From assembly GCF_018024495.1 (NCBI RefSeq), contig NZ_CP071696.1, positions 868,001 through 932,000 on the forward strand: a stretch of DNA of 64,000 bases. Reading direction: 5' to 3'. A model generated the notes under the pieces. That model was not told the DNA's origin and did no database searches. It was given only the letters and a program-made list of their open reading frames with translations. Origin of the DNA: Agromyces archimandritae (GTDB taxonomy: Bacteria; Actinomycetota; Actinomycetes; Actinomycetales; Microbacteriaceae). Both the position numbers and the translations under genes were made by a program. Of the stretch, positions 41,479 through 51,311 are shown piece after piece (the stretch's first letter is position 1; every line of letters starts with the position of its first letter).

Positions 41479-41506
41479 AGTTTACGGATTCCCGTTCCAT
41501 ACGCAA
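41479..41506 (-). promoter_or_regulatory. predicted sigma-A promoter of the 6C RNA
   Basis: -35 TTGCGT (41501-41506) and -10 TAAACT (41479-41484), 16-bp spacer, minus strand, immediately upstream of the first hairpin. Confidence 0.55.
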
Positions 41507-41716
41507 GTACTTTTTGTCCTCATTTGTGCCGACATACAGAAGACTGCAGTGTTTTCACAGTCTGACGGCTCCGAGCCGGCTCTGCGAGCACCCCTGAACA
41601 CGGCACGTCGGAGCGTGACGGGCGGATGCAGCGCACCGGCGAAACGCGGGTAGGGTGCTGGTGGGGCAGGCGAATCCCACTGTGCAAGACCCATTCGCGA
41701 AGGAGCGACAACGACG

Positions 41717-43666
41717 ATGACTGTCGAGATCGATCACACCCTCGAGGAGATCAGGCGGTTCCGCCCGAGCCCCGAGTTCGCCGCTCAAGCGGTCGCCTCC
41801 GAGGACCTCTACGACCGGGCGAAGGCCGACCGGCTCGGCTTCTGGGCCGACCATGCCCGCGAGCTGCTCACCTGGTCGAAGCCGTTCACCCGCACGCTCG
41901 ACTGGAGCAATCCCCCGTTCGCCAAGTGGTTCGAAGACGGCGAGCTGAACGTCGCCGTCAACTGCCTCGACCGTCACGTCGAGGCCGGCAACGGCGACCG
42001 CGTCGCCTTCCACTGGGAGGGCGAGCCCGGCGACTCGAAGAGCTACACGTACGCGCAGCTGACCGAGGAGGTCAAGCGTGCCGCGAACGTGCTCGAGTCC
42101 CTCGGCGTCGGCGAGGGCGACCGCGTCGCCGTCTACCTGCCGATGATCCCCGAGGCCGTGATCTCGATGCTCGCCGTCGCGCGCATCGGCGCGATCCACT
42201 CCGTCGTCTTCGGCGGCTTCTCCTCCGACAGCCTCGCCTCGCGCATCGACGACGCCGAGGCCAAGCTCGTCATCACCGCCGACGGCGGGTACCGCAAGGG
42301 CAAGGTCTTCCCGCTGAAGCCCACCGTCGACGATGCGGTCACCAAGAGCGGCGGCTCGGTCGAGCACGTGCTCGTCGTCCGCCGCGGCGAGAACGACATC
42401 GCCTGGACGGATCGCGACATCTGGTGGCACGAGGCGCGGGATGCCGCATCTCCCGAGCACGAGGCGAAGGCCTTCGGCGCCGAGCACCCGCTGTTCATCC
42501 TGTACACGAGCGGCACGACCGGCAAGCCGAAGGGCATCCTGCACACCTCGGGCGGTTACCTCACGCAGGTCGCGTTCACCCACAAGAACGTCTTCGACCT
42601 GCACCCCGAGACGGATGTCTACTGGTCGACCGCCGACGTCGGCTGGATCACCGGCCACTCCTACGTCGTCTACGGGCCCCTCGCCAACGGCGCGACGAGC
42701 GTCATCTACGAGGGCACGCCCGACACCCCGCACGCCGGGCGCTGGTGGGAGATCATCGAGAAGTACAAGGTCTCGATCCTCTACGCCGCGCCGACCGCGA
42801 TCCGCTCCTTCATGAAGCAGGGCCGTTCGATCCCGCAGCAGTTCAACCTGCGTTCGCTGCGCCTGCTCGGGTCGGTGGGCGAGCCCATCAACCCCGAGGC
42901 GTGGATCTGGTACCGGCACGTCATCGGCGGCGGCTCGATCCCCGTGGTGGACACGTGGTGGCAGACCGAGACGGGCGGCATCATGATCTCGGCGCTGCCG
43001 GGCGTGACCGATCTGAAGCCGGGCAGCGCGCAGACGCCGATCCCGGGCATCTCGGTCGACATCCTCGAAGAGAACGGCACGCCCGTGGAGGGCGAGGGCG
43101 GCGGCTTGCTCGTCGTCACGGAGCCGTGGCCGAGCATGCTGCGCGGCATCTGGGGCGACCCGGAGCGCTTCAAGGAGACGTACTGGGAGAAGTTCGGCGA
43201 CAAGTACTTCGCCGGCGACGGCGCCCGCCGCGACGAGGACGGCGACATCTGGCTGCTCGGCCGCGTCGACGACGTCATGAACGTGTCGGGGCACCGCCTG
43301 TCGACGGCCGAGATCGAGTCGTCCCTCGTCGCCCACCCGTACACGGCCGAGGCGGCCGTCGTCGGCGCCAGCGACGAGACGACCGGCCAGGCCGTCGTCG
43401 CCTTCGTCATCCTGAAGGAGAGCCAGGCGGTGCTCGCGGCCGACTTCACGACGACGAGCGAGGAGCTCCGCAAGCACGTCGCGACGCAGATCGGCGCGAT
43501 CGCCCGGCCGCGGCAGGTGTTCATCGTGCCGGAACTGCCGAAGACGCGTTCGGGCAAGATCATGCGGCGTCTGCTGCGCGACCTCGCCGAGGGGCGTCAG
43601 ATCGGCGACACGACGACGCTGGCCGACACCTCGATCATGGAGGTCATCAGCTCGCAGGTCCGCTGA
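41717..43666 (+). CDS. acs: acetyl-CoA synthetase
   Basis: 649 residues of the AMP-forming ligase family. Motifs: the AMP-binding loop [11 protein letters not shown], the adenylate core [10 protein letters not shown] and the hinge Asp in [13 protein letters not shown]. The C-terminal catalytic Lys is K614 in TRSGKIMRR, the acetylation-controlled residue. It activates acetate through acetyl-AMP to acetyl-CoA. A GAAGGAG site precedes the start. It is monocistronic, ending in a hairpin. Confidence 0.96.
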   Translation: MTVEIDHTLEEIRRFRPSPEFAAQAVASEDLYDRAKADRLGFWADHARELLTWSKPFTRTLDWSNPPFAKWFEDGELNVAVNCLDRHVEAGNGDRVAFHWEGEPGDSKSYTYAQLTEEVKRAANVLESLGVGEGDRVAVYLPMIPEAVISMLAVARIGAIHSVVFGGFSSDSLASRIDDAEAKLVITADGGYRKGKVFPLKPTVDDAVTKSGGSVEHVLVVRRGENDIAWTDRDIWWHEARDAASPEHEAKAFGAEHPLFILYTSGTTGKPKGILHTSGGYLTQVAFTHKNVFDLHPETDVYWSTADVGWITGHSYVVYGPLANGATSVIYEGTPDTPHAGRWWEIIEKYKVSILYAAPTAIRSFMKQGRSIPQQFNLRSLRLLGSVGEPINPEAWIWYRHVIGGGSIPVVDTWWQTETGGIMISALPGVTDLKPGSAQTPIPGISVDILEENGTPVEGEGGGLLVVTEPWPSMLRGIWGDPERFKETYWEKFGDKYFAGDGARRDEDGDIWLLGRVDDVMNVSGHRLSTAEIESSLVAHPYTAEAAVVGASDETTGQAVVAFVILKESQAVLAADFTTTSEELRKHVATQIGAIARPRQVFIVPELPKTRSGKIMRRLLRDLAEGRQIGDTTTLADTSIMEVISSQVR

Positions 43667-43690
43667 GCTTCATCGGGGTGTTCCCCGAGT

Positions 43691-43726
43691 GGATGCCGCG
43701 GGCGGGGTCTCCCGTCCGCGGCATCC
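43691..43726. terminator. hairpin between convergent acs and RidA genes
   Basis: 11-bp stem GGATGCCGCGG/CCGCGGCATCC, 24 bp after the acs stop and 47 bp after the RidA stop on the other strand. Confidence 0.65.
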
Positions 43727-43773
43727 TCATGTCGGGCGCGCTCAGGCGGGAGCGGCGCTCGGCCGCGCCGGGC

Positions 43774-44241
43774 TCACGCGAACGAGACGACGAGCTCGAC
43801 CTCGACGGGCGAGTCGAGCGGCAGCACGGCGACGCCCACGGCCGAACGGGCGTGGCGGCCGGCCTCGCCGAAGATCTCGCCGAGCACGTTCGAGGCGCCG
43901 TTGATGACGCCGGGCTGGCCGGTAAACGACGGGTCGGAGGCGACGAAGCCGGTGACCTTGACGACGCCCGTCACCCGATCGAGGGAGCCGAGCACGCTCT
44001 TGACGGCCGCCAGCGCGTTCAGCGCCGACCGGCGGGCGTACTCGGCGGCATCCGCTGCGGGAACGAGGCCGTGGCCGTCGCCGACCTTGCCCTGCGCGGG
44101 CAGCGCGCCGTCGACGAAGGGCAGCTGACCGGCCGTGTAGACGAGGTCGCCGTGGATGACCGCGGGCACATACGCGCCCGCGGGCGCGGCGACGTCGGGC
44201 AGGGCGATGCCGAGTTCGACCAGGCGCGCCTCGGCGCTCAC
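43774..44241 (-). CDS. RidA-family enamine/imine deaminase
   Basis: 155 residues from a GTG at 44239-44241 overlapping the DUF4177 stop (GTGA). The YjgF/RidA fold is seen in YVPAVIHGDLVYTAGQLPFVDG, KVTGFVASDPSFTGQPGVINGAS and RSAVGVAVLPLDSPVEVELV. The Arg that binds the substrate carboxylate in classical RidA is replaced in this subgroup, so another substrate is possible. It is co-transcribed with the DUF4177 gene, as in many actinobacteria. Confidence 0.88.
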   Translation of the reverse strand: MSAEARLVELGIALPDVAAPAGAYVPAVIHGDLVYTAGQLPFVDGALPAQGKVGDGHGLVPAADAAEYARRSALNALAAVKSVLGSLDRVTGVVKVTGFVASDPSFTGQPGVINGASNVLGEIFGEAGRHARSAVGVAVLPLDSPVEVELVVSFA

Positions 44242-44465
44242 TGCTCGCCCTCGAACTGCTTCGCGGCCTCGGCCGCGGCGGCCGCACCCGCCTGCGCGGC
44301 CTGGGAGCTCTCGCCGCCGACGGGGCGCTTCAGGTAGGCGACGAGGCCGCCCTCGGGGCCCTGCACGATCTGCACGAGCTCCCACCCCTCGGAACCCCAG
44401 TTGTTCAGGATCGCGGCCGTGTTGTGGATCAGCAGCGGCGTGGTTACGTACTCCCAGGTGGGCAT
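44238..44465 (-). CDS. DUF4177-family protein
   Basis: 75 residues from the ATG at 44463-44465 with AAGGAAG upstream. It starts MPTWEYVTTPLLIHNTAAI and has NNWGSEGWELVQIV, the signature of this small family, then an Ala-rich tail. Its role is unknown. The gene regularly sits between ponA-type and RidA genes in actinobacteria, and ponA is divergent here. Confidence 0.88.
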   Translation of the reverse strand: MPTWEYVTTPLLIHNTAAILNNWGSEGWELVQIVQGPEGGLVAYLKRPVGGESSQAAQAGAAAAAEAAKQFEGEQ

Positions 44466-44584
44466 TCGGCTTCCTTGTCTCGAGTTCGCGAACAGCATGG
44501 GAGGGGCTGCCAGGCGGCTGGGCAGACGCCGAATCAGCGCCCGCATCGCGCGTATTACCAGCCATCTCCGCTACGCTCCACTAT

Positions 44585-47248
44585 ATGTCTGCCCCCAAAC
44601 GATCGATGAGCGGTATGGCCGGCGGCCTCCTGGGCTTCGTCGGCATGAGCGCGCTCGCCGGAGTGCTCGTCACGGCATCCGTGACCCCGGCCATCGCCGT
44701 CACCGGTATCGCGGCGACGAGCAGCATCAGCATGTTCGAGAACCTGCCCGGGTACCTCGAGATCGACAAGCTCGCCGAGAAGTCCGACATCTACGCGACG
44801 AAGCCCGACGGCTCGAAGCAGCTTCTCGCCTCGTTCTTCGTCGAGAACCGCGAAGAGGTCGCGTGGGACGACATCAGCCAGTTCGTGAAGGATGCCGCGA
44901 TCGCCGGTGAGGATCCGCGCTTCTACGAGCATGGCGGCATCGACATCCAGGGCACGATCCGAGGTGCGGTCAACACCGTGCTGAAGGGCAACACGCAGGG
45001 CGGCTCGTCGATCACGCAGCAGTACGTGAAGAACGTGCTCATCAACAACGGCGTGAGCAAGGCGAACACGCAGGAAGAGGTCGAGGCCGCGTACGACGCC
45101 GCGACCGAGGTCAGCGCCGACCGCAAGCTCAAGGAGATGCGCTACGCCATCGCCCTCGAGAAGAAGTACTCGAAGGACGAGATCCTGCAGGGGTACCTGA
45201 ACATCGCGGCCTTCGGCGGCCGCGTCTACGGCATCGAATCGGCGGCGCAGTACTACTTCGGCGTGAGCGCGAAGGATGTCTCGATCGCCCAGGCCGCGAG
45301 CCTCATCGCGATCGTGAACCACCCGCAGAAGTTCCGCCTCGACCAGCCCGACGACCCGGCGAACGGCGCCGAGTCGGTCGACGAGAAGACCGGCGAGCTC
45401 GTCCCGTACGCGGCGAACAAGCAGCGTCGCGACTACGTGATCCGTGAGATGCTCAAAGAGAAGACGATCACGCAGGAGCAGGCCGACGAGGCGCTCGCCA
45501 CCGCGGTCGAGCCGAATATCAGCGAACCGAGCACCGGCTGCACGACGGCCGGCGGCGCCGCCTTCTTCTGCGACTACGTGACGTGGGTCATCCGCAACAA
45601 CTACGACGACCCTGCGACCGAGGATGTCGACGAGGGCCTGCGGATGCTGCAGCGCGGCGGTCTGCAGATCGACACGACCCTCGACCTCGAGCTGCAGACC
45701 CGTGCAGATCAGGCGATGGCGGAGAACGTGCCCTCGAGCGATCCGCGGTTCGACGTGGGTTCGGTCGCCGTCTCGGTCCAGCCGGGCACGGGCAAGGTGC
45801 TCGCGATGTCGGTCAACAAGCACTACACGAACTCCGATGAGCAGGCGCAAGACCCGAACTTCACGGGTGTGAACTACGCGACCGACTACGCCTACGGCGG
45901 CTCGGGAGGCTTCCAGCCCGGGTCGACGTTCAAGGTCTTCACCCTCGCCGAATGGCTGAACGAGGGGCACTCGCTCACCGAGACGTTCAACGGTTCGCGG
46001 CGAGCCTTCACCTCCTTCCCCGACAGCTGCAACGGCACCTGGCGCGGCGACCCGTGGAACCCGCTGAACGACGACTCGAACGTCGCGAACAATGCGGTCG
46101 ACGCGACGAAGTACTCGGTGAACTCGGCGTTCGCCGCCATGGCGCAGATGACCGACCTCTGCAAGATCAAGCAGACCGCCGAGGCCTTCGGAGTCAAGCG
46201 CGCCGACGGCAACCCGCTCGGCACGCCCAAGAGCAACCCCGACCAGGTCTTCGGCCCCTCCGACATCATCGGCACGCAGGAGGTCTCGCCGCTGTCGATG
46301 GCCGCCGCCTTCGCCGGCATCGCGAACGACGGCGTGACCTGCTCACCGATCGCGATCGAGAAGATCGTCGACAGCAAGGGCGAGGAGATCGCGCCGCCGA
46401 AGTCGGAGTGCAACCAGTCGGTGACCCCCGATGTCGCGCACGCGATGCAGTATGCGATGCAAACGACCTTCAGCGCCACCGCATCGGAGTCGAACACCGG
46501 AACGGGCATCGCACACATCGGCAAGACCGGTACCACCGACCATGCGAAGGACACGTGGATGGTCGGCGCGAGCACAGCGGTCGCCACCGCGGTCTGGGTC
46601 GGCGCCGTCACCGGCGACGTGAATCAGCGTGAGCTCAGCAGCTTCGACAGCGGGCCCGTGCAAACCGCCCGTCACCGGATGTGGAAGTCGATCATGACCC
46701 TCGCCGATGAGAAGTACGGCGGCAACGCCTTCAGCGACCCGGGCAACTGGGCGTTCAAGCAGGTCATGGTCGCCGTGCCCGACGTGAAGGGCCTCTCGCT
46801 CGAAGAGGCGAAGAAGGCCATCGAGTCGGCGGGCTTCGTCTTCGAGGACGGCGGGCAGCAGGACTCCGATCTGCCGCGCGGCCAGGCCACCGGCACCGAC
46901 CCCTCGGGCGAGGCCGGCCGCGGAACGACGATCCGCGTCTTCACGAGCAACGGCCAGGGCGCGAGCGTCCCGAACGTCGTCGGCATGACGGGCTCCGAGG
47001 CGAAATCGGCTCTCGAAGCCGCCAACCTCCGGGTCAAGATCGACGGGCCCTCGAACGGCACCGTCGTCTCGCAGTCGCCGGATGCCGGCAGCGCCGTCAA
47101 GCGCGGCGACCGCGTCACCATCAAGACGGAGGCCGCGCAGCAGCAGCCAGGTCAGCCGGGTGACGGTGACGACGACAGCGGCGGCGGCGGGACCGGCGGC
47201 GAGCAGCCCGGCGAGGCCCCCGACGGCACGACGGACACCGGCGATTGA
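44585..47248 (+). CDS. ponA: bifunctional penicillin-binding protein, class A, with PASTA domains
   Basis: 887 residues. One N-terminal TM helix (about 12-45). A glycosyltransferase domain with catalytic E109 (AIAGEDPRFYEH) and GGSSITQQYVKN. A transpeptidase domain with S447-x-x-K (PGSTFK), SVN and KTGTTDH. Two PASTA repeats (VPDVKGLSLEEAKKAI and VPNVVGMTGSEAKSAL), then an acidic Gly-rich tail. It polymerises and cross-links peptidoglycan; the PASTA repeats may sense wall fragments. PonA2-like. Its stop overlaps the phosphoesterase TTG start. Confidence 0.94.
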   Translation: MSAPKRSMSGMAGGLLGFVGMSALAGVLVTASVTPAIAVTGIAATSSISMFENLPGYLEIDKLAEKSDIYATKPDGSKQLLASFFVENREEVAWDDISQFVKDAAIAGEDPRFYEHGGIDIQGTIRGAVNTVLKGNTQGGSSITQQYVKNVLINNGVSKANTQEEVEAAYDAATEVSADRKLKEMRYAIALEKKYSKDEILQGYLNIAAFGGRVYGIESAAQYYFGVSAKDVSIAQAASLIAIVNHPQKFRLDQPDDPANGAESVDEKTGELVPYAANKQRRDYVIREMLKEKTITQEQADEALATAVEPNISEPSTGCTTAGGAAFFCDYVTWVIRNNYDDPATEDVDEGLRMLQRGGLQIDTTLDLELQTRADQAMAENVPSSDPRFDVGSVAVSVQPGTGKVLAMSVNKHYTNSDEQAQDPNFTGVNYATDYAYGGSGGFQPGSTFKVFTLAEWLNEGHSLTETFNGSRRAFTSFPDSCNGTWRGDPWNPLNDDSNVANNAVDATKYSVNSAFAAMAQMTDLCKIKQTAEAFGVKRADGNPLGTPKSNPDQVFGPSDIIGTQEVSPLSMAAAFAGIANDGVTCSPIAIEKIVDSKGEEIAPPKSECNQSVTPDVAHAMQYAMQTTFSATASESNTGTGIAHIGKTGTTDHAKDTWMVGASTAVATAVWVGAVTGDVNQRELSSFDSGPVQTARHRMWKSIMTLADEKYGGNAFSDPGNWAFKQVMVAVPDVKGLSLEEAKKAIESAGFVFEDGGQQDSDLPRGQATGTDPSGEAGRGTTIRVFTSNGQGASVPNVVGMTGSEAKSALEAANLRVKIDGPSNGTVVSQSPDAGSAVKRGDRVTIKTEAAQQQPGQPGDGDDDSGGGGTGGEQPGEAPDGTTDTGD

Positions 47249-48237
47249 GTCGCGAACATCCGCGGTCGCCCGCCGCCCGCATCGCCACGGCGATCGGTGC
47301 GGCGGGCGCCGCGGCGTTCGCCTGGGGGGCGCTCGTCGAACGCCGTCGCTACACGCTGCGCCAGGTCGAGGTGCCCGTGCTGCCGGCCGGCGCGAAGCCG
47401 ATCCGGGTGCTGCACGTCTCCGACCTGCACATGGCGCCGTGGCAGCGTGACAAGCAGCAGTGGGTGAGCGCCCTCGCCGCCCTCGAACCCGATCTCATCG
47501 TCGACACCGGCGACAACCTCGGTCATGAGCGCGGGCTCGAGGGCGTGCGCCGCGCCTTCGACGCCTTCGCCGGCATCCCGGGCGTCTTCGTCAACGGCTC
47601 GAACGATTACTTCGGCCCCGTGGTGAAGAACCCCTTCGGCTACTTCCTCGGGCCCTCACGCGCTCACTCCCGGGCGAAGCGGCTCGACACCGAGGCGATG
47701 GTCGACTACTTCGAGCAGGAGCTCGGCTGGATCGACCTCGACAACCGGGCATCGGCGATCGACGTCAACGGCACGCATCTCGAGTTCTTCGGCGTCGACG
47801 ACCCGCACAAGGGGTTCGACCGCCTCGACCTGATCACCGCCGCCATCGACGAGGAACGCGAAGCCGATCCGCTCGGCGAAGAATCCTGGCTGGATGACGA
47901 CGAACCCGTCACCCCGCGGCCGACGCTCACGATCGGCGTCACGCACGCCCCGTACCGGCGCGTGCTGAACTCCTTCGTGAACCACGGCGCGCAGCTCATC
48001 TTCGCCGGGCACACGCACGGAGGGCAGGTGTGCGTGCCGGGTTTCGGCGCGCTCGTCACGAACTGCGACATCCCTCGCACCCAGGTGAAGGGGCTGAGCC
48101 TCTGGCACCACGGCCTGCACACGGCGTTCCTGAACGTCTCGGCGGGCCTCGGCACCTCGATCACGGCGCCCTTCCGCTTCGCCTGCCCGCCCGAGGCGAC
48201 GCTGCTCACCCTCGTCTCGGCCGACACCGGGCGCTGA
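47245..48237 (+). CDS. membrane-anchored metallophosphoesterase
   Basis: 330 residues from a TTG at 47245 (TTGA overlap with ponA). A short N-terminal hydrophobic segment (12-32) is followed by a calcineurin-like core: D60-x-H62 (VSDLHM), VDTGDN, NGSND in place of the usual GNHD, GVTHAP and GHTHGGQ. The NGSND variant is normal for the homologues next to ponA2 in actinobacteria. The substrate is unknown; phospholipid or undecaprenyl-phosphate turnover would fit the location (inference). Confidence 0.88.
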   Translation: MSREHPRSPAARIATAIGAAGAAAFAWGALVERRRYTLRQVEVPVLPAGAKPIRVLHVSDLHMAPWQRDKQQWVSALAALEPDLIVDTGDNLGHERGLEGVRRAFDAFAGIPGVFVNGSNDYFGPVVKNPFGYFLGPSRAHSRAKRLDTEAMVDYFEQELGWIDLDNRASAIDVNGTHLEFFGVDDPHKGFDRLDLITAAIDEEREADPLGEESWLDDDEPVTPRPTLTIGVTHAPYRRVLNSFVNHGAQLIFAGHTHGGQVCVPGFGALVTNCDIPRTQVKGLSLWHHGLHTAFLNVSAGLGTSITAPFRFACPPEATLLTLVSADTGR

Positions 48238-48309
48238 GCGGCCGCCCACCGGCCGTGGTCGGGAGCGCCCGGATTATCGGCTATCCTTGTTGAGGCTCAT
48301 CGAGCCGAC

Positions 48310-48385
<76 letters not shown>

Positions 48386-48390
48386 GGTCT

Positions 48391-48427
48391 GAGAAGAGGG
48401 GTCGCGCATCGCGCGGCCCCTCTTCTC
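48391..48427 (+). terminator. terminator of tRNA-Pro
   Basis: Stem GAGAAGAGGGG/CCCCTCTTCTC (11 perfect bp) extended inside by CGCGC/GCGCG with an ATC loop. Confidence 0.75.
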
Positions 48428-48490
48428 ATGCCCGCGAGGAGGTATCGCTGGGTCCCCGTCCGCCCATCGGGCCCCGCCGCCCCGCGCGCT

Positions 48491-48610
48491 CGCTTCCGGG
48501 ATGCGCCCCGCCCGCATCCCCGCACTCTTTCGCTTCCGGGATGCGCCCGCACCCCCGCACTCGCTCGCTTCCGGGATGCGCCCGCATCACCGCACTCTTT
48601 CGCTTCCGGG
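48491..48610. repeat. minisatellite, three units plus a partial
   Basis: Units of 40, 35 and 35 bp starting CGCTTCCGGGATGCGCCC and ending CGCACTCTTT or a variant, followed by a fourth start at 48601. No gene is supported between 48428 and 48777. Confidence 0.85.
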
Positions 48611-48668
48611 GGTCAAATCCCGCCACGAAAGCGCTCGATTCACGATTCCGGTGGCGGGATATGACCCC
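48609..48668. repeat. 18-bp-arm hairpin beside the minisatellite
   Basis: 48609-48626 and 48651-48668 are complementary at 17 of 18 positions, with a 24-nt loop. It lies 110 bp beyond the GH15 stop on the other strand and could be its terminator. Confidence 0.75.
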
Positions 48669-48777
48669 GCGAAGGGTTCGAGGGTGCGTTCAGGCGGTGG
48701 GTGCCGCAGCGCGGGTTGGTGGATGCCGTGGCGCAGCGGCGGTGGATGCCGTGGCGCGGGGCCGCGGCGGCGGGCGG

Positions 48778-50697
48778 TCAGCGGGCGGCGCGGGTCGCCG
48801 CGGCGATCGCGTCGGCGGCGCGGACGAGGGCGAGATGCGTGAGCGCCTGCGGCGTGTTGCCGGCCTGACGGCCGCGGGCGAGGTCGTACTGCTCCGAGAG
48901 CAGACCGACGTCGTTGCGCAGCGCGAGCAGGCGCGTCATGAGCGCGTGCGCATCGGCGAGGCGGCCGCTGCCCGCATACTGCTCGACGAGCCAGAACGAG
49001 CAGGCGAGGAACGGGTTCTCGGGCCCGGGCAGTCCGTCGACGCCGCCGGATACGTCGGCGGATGCGCCGGGCCGGGTGCCGGGCGCAACGGCCGACCCGG
49101 CCGTTGCGTCGGCGGGCGCGCCGGGCCGGATACCGGGCGCCGCGTCGGCCACCACGCCCTCCCCCGTCCGGTACCGCCGGAGCAGGCTGCCCTCGAGCAG
49201 CGTCGCCTCGATGCGGGCGACGGTTCCGAGCATCCGCGGGTCGTCGGGGGCGAGGTAGCCGATCTGCGGCAATTGCAGCAGGGCGGCATCCACTTCGGGG
49301 CTGCCGGGCACCTGCACGTACGAGCCGAGCCCGGCGTCGAAGCCGTCGCGCTCGATCGTGTCGGCGAGGCGGGCGCGGGCGGCGCGCCAGGCATCCACCG
49401 GGCCGTCGAGGCCGTCGTTCTCGACGGCGCACACGCCGCGGTCGAACGCGGCCCACAGCATCGCCCGCGAGTGCGTGAAGCGCCGGGCGGGGCCGCGCAC
49501 CTCCCAGATGCCGGAGTCGGGGTCGTCGAGGTGCCCGCCGATGTGGTCGAGCAGGGCGCGTTGCAGGCTCCACGAGAACTCCGTGTCGGCGAGACCGATG
49601 TGGCGTGCCGCATCGAGGGCGAGCATGACCTCGCCGAAGACGTCGGCCTGGAACTGGCCCGATGCCGCATTGCCGATGCGCACGGGCCGCGAGTCCTCGT
49701 ATCCGGCGAGGGGAAGCATCCACTCGGGCAGTCGGCGTTCGCCGGCGACGCCGTACATGATCTGCACGTCCTCGGGCGAGCCGGCGATCGCCCGCAGCAG
49801 CCACGCGCGCCACTTCGCGGCCTCGCCGGCGTAGCCGTGGCGCATGAGGGTCTCGAGGGTGAGCGCGGCATCCCGTAACCACACGTAGCGGTAGTCCCAG
49901 TTGCGGGGCCCGCCGAACTCCTCGGGCAGGCTCGTGGTGGCGGCCGCGACGATGCCGCCCGTCTCCTCATCGGTGAGGGCCCGCAGCACGAGGATGGATC
50001 GGCGGACCGCCGCGTCGTGGGCGTCGTGGATGCCGGCCTCGGCGCAGTCGGCCGCCCACTCCCGCCACGAGGCGTCGCAGGAGTCCAGCGCGGCGCCGAC
50101 GTCGAGCGGGTCCGGCGCCTCGCGATGCCCGGGGAACCAGGTGAGCGCGAGGTCGACGGTCTCGCCGGCGGCGACCTCGAACTCGCCATGATGGGCGAAA
50201 CCGCTCGCCGTGACCGCCGGTCCGCGGATGACGACGGCATCCGGCCCCGCCACCGCGAGCACCGCCGGCGCCTCGGCCGTGCCGATCTGTCGCACCCACG
50301 GCAGGCTGCCGCCGTAGTCGAAACGCAGCCGGTACTCCTGCCGCATCCGCACCCTGCCCCGCACGCCGATGACGCGCCGCACGAGGTCGCCGCGCTCCTC
50401 GCCCGGGGTGCGCGGCATCACGTCGACGACGACGACCTCTCCGCCCGGCGTCGCCCAGCGCGTCTCGAGGGTGAAGGTGTCGGGGCGATACCGCCGGCTC
50501 GTGCACGTCGCGCCCTCGGGGGCGGATGCCGGGGCGAGCCGCCACCGGCCCGCATCCTCGTCGCCGAGGAGCGCAGCGAACACCGACGCGGAATCGAACC
50601 GCGGCAGGCACAGCCAGTCGATCGAGCCGTCGTCGCCCACGAGGGCCGCCGTGCGGCAGTCCCCGATGACGGCGTACCCCTCGATCGGCCGGGCCAT
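48778..50697 (-). CDS. glycoside hydrolase family 15 protein (glucoamylase/trehalase-like)
   Basis: 639 residues from the ATG at 50695-50697 (an upstream GTG at 50715 is possible). An N-terminal beta-sandwich (about 1-220, IEGYAVIGDCRTAALVGDDGSIDWLCLPRFDS across the first strands) is followed by the (alpha/alpha)6 barrel. The catalytic acid region GGPRNWDYRYVWLRDAAL and the C-terminal base region NPFLACSFWLVEQ are present. Actinobacterial relatives are trehalases or glucoamylases. An unusual Ala/Pro/Gly insertion of about 40 residues made of two imperfect repeats precedes the second catalytic region. No signal peptide, so cytoplasmic. Confidence 0.9.
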   Translation of the reverse strand: MARPIEGYAVIGDCRTAALVGDDGSIDWLCLPRFDSASVFAALLGDEDAGRWRLAPASAPEGATCTSRRYRPDTFTLETRWATPGGEVVVVDVMPRTPGEERGDLVRRVIGVRGRVRMRQEYRLRFDYGGSLPWVRQIGTAEAPAVLAVAGPDAVVIRGPAVTASGFAHHGEFEVAAGETVDLALTWFPGHREAPDPLDVGAALDSCDASWREWAADCAEAGIHDAHDAAVRRSILVLRALTDEETGGIVAAATTSLPEEFGGPRNWDYRYVWLRDAALTLETLMRHGYAGEAAKWRAWLLRAIAGSPEDVQIMYGVAGERRLPEWMLPLAGYEDSRPVRIGNAASGQFQADVFGEVMLALDAARHIGLADTEFSWSLQRALLDHIGGHLDDPDSGIWEVRGPARRFTHSRAMLWAAFDRGVCAVENDGLDGPVDAWRAARARLADTIERDGFDAGLGSYVQVPGSPEVDAALLQLPQIGYLAPDDPRMLGTVARIEATLLEGSLLRRYRTGEGVVADAAPGIRPGAPADATAGSAVAPGTRPGASADVSGGVDGLPGPENPFLACSFWLVEQYAGSGRLADAHALMTRLLALRNDVGLLSEQYDLARGRQAGNTPQALTHLALVRAADAIAAATRAAR

Positions 50698-50786
50698 GCT
50701 CCCATCGTCTCGCACCGCGGGTCGCCGCGCGAGGGGCGGGCCTGCGCGGCACGGAGGCGGGCGCGGGATGCGCGTAGCCTGGAACG

Positions 50787-51251
50787 GTGACCGAGGGGGC
50801 GACGAGGTTCGGACGCGGGGTTGCGCGCGTGCTGTTGCCGCCGTACCTGCTGGCGCTCATGTGGGTGGTGTGTTCGCCGGCCGATCAGGCGCGGCACGTG
50901 ACCGGGTTCGTGGGGCTGCTCGCCGACGGGATCGCCGCGCTCGGCTTCGACGCCGCCGCGGCGTTCGCGGTGATCGAGTTCGCGGCGAACATCGTCATGT
51001 TCGTGCCGTTCGGGTTGCTGCTGCCGCTCGCGACGCCCGTCGGGCCCGGGACGGCGGTGATCGCCGCGGCCGGCACGAGCGTGGTGATCGAGCTCGTGCA
51101 GCTCGTGGTGCCCGGTCGCGTCAGCACCGGCTGGGATGTGCTCGCGAACACGGCGGGTGCAGCGGTCGGCGCGGGGATCGCCGCGCTCGCGATGCGCGCG
51201 CAGGTCACGGGGCGAAACCGCGAATCGGCGCCGCAGGAGGTGCGGGGGTAG
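50787..51251 (+). CDS. VanZ-family membrane protein
   Basis: 154 residues from a GTG at 50787, divergent from the GH15 gene. Four TM helices with the family segments NIVMFVPFGLLLPL, SVVIELVQLVVPGR and DVLANTAGAAVGAGIA. VanZ-like proteins are linked to teicoplanin tolerance in enterococci, but most are of unknown role in the envelope. Confidence 0.88.
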   Translation: MTEGATRFGRGVARVLLPPYLLALMWVVCSPADQARHVTGFVGLLADGIAALGFDAAAAFAVIEFAANIVMFVPFGLLLPLATPVGPGTAVIAAAGTSVVIELVQLVVPGRVSTGWDVLANTAGAAVGAGIAALAMRAQVTGRNRESAPQEVRG

Positions 51252-51311
51252 CCTGAGCGAGGCGCCGCGGCATCGCGCCCCGGCATCCACTCATCTACCC
51301 GAAGGATCCCC

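Noticed and set aside
41521..41700. CRP/GlxR site (GTGTTTTCAC) before acs
   Set aside because: The half-site spacing is too short for the TGTGA-N6-TCACA pattern.
47245..48237. loss of a metal site in the phosphoesterase (NGSND instead of GNHD)
   Set aside because: As far as I recall, the same variant is present in the ponA2-linked relatives, so it is a subfamily trait.
48491..48610. CRISPR-like array
   Set aside because: Units are contiguous with no unique spacers between short identical repeats; it is a minisatellite. No cas genes.
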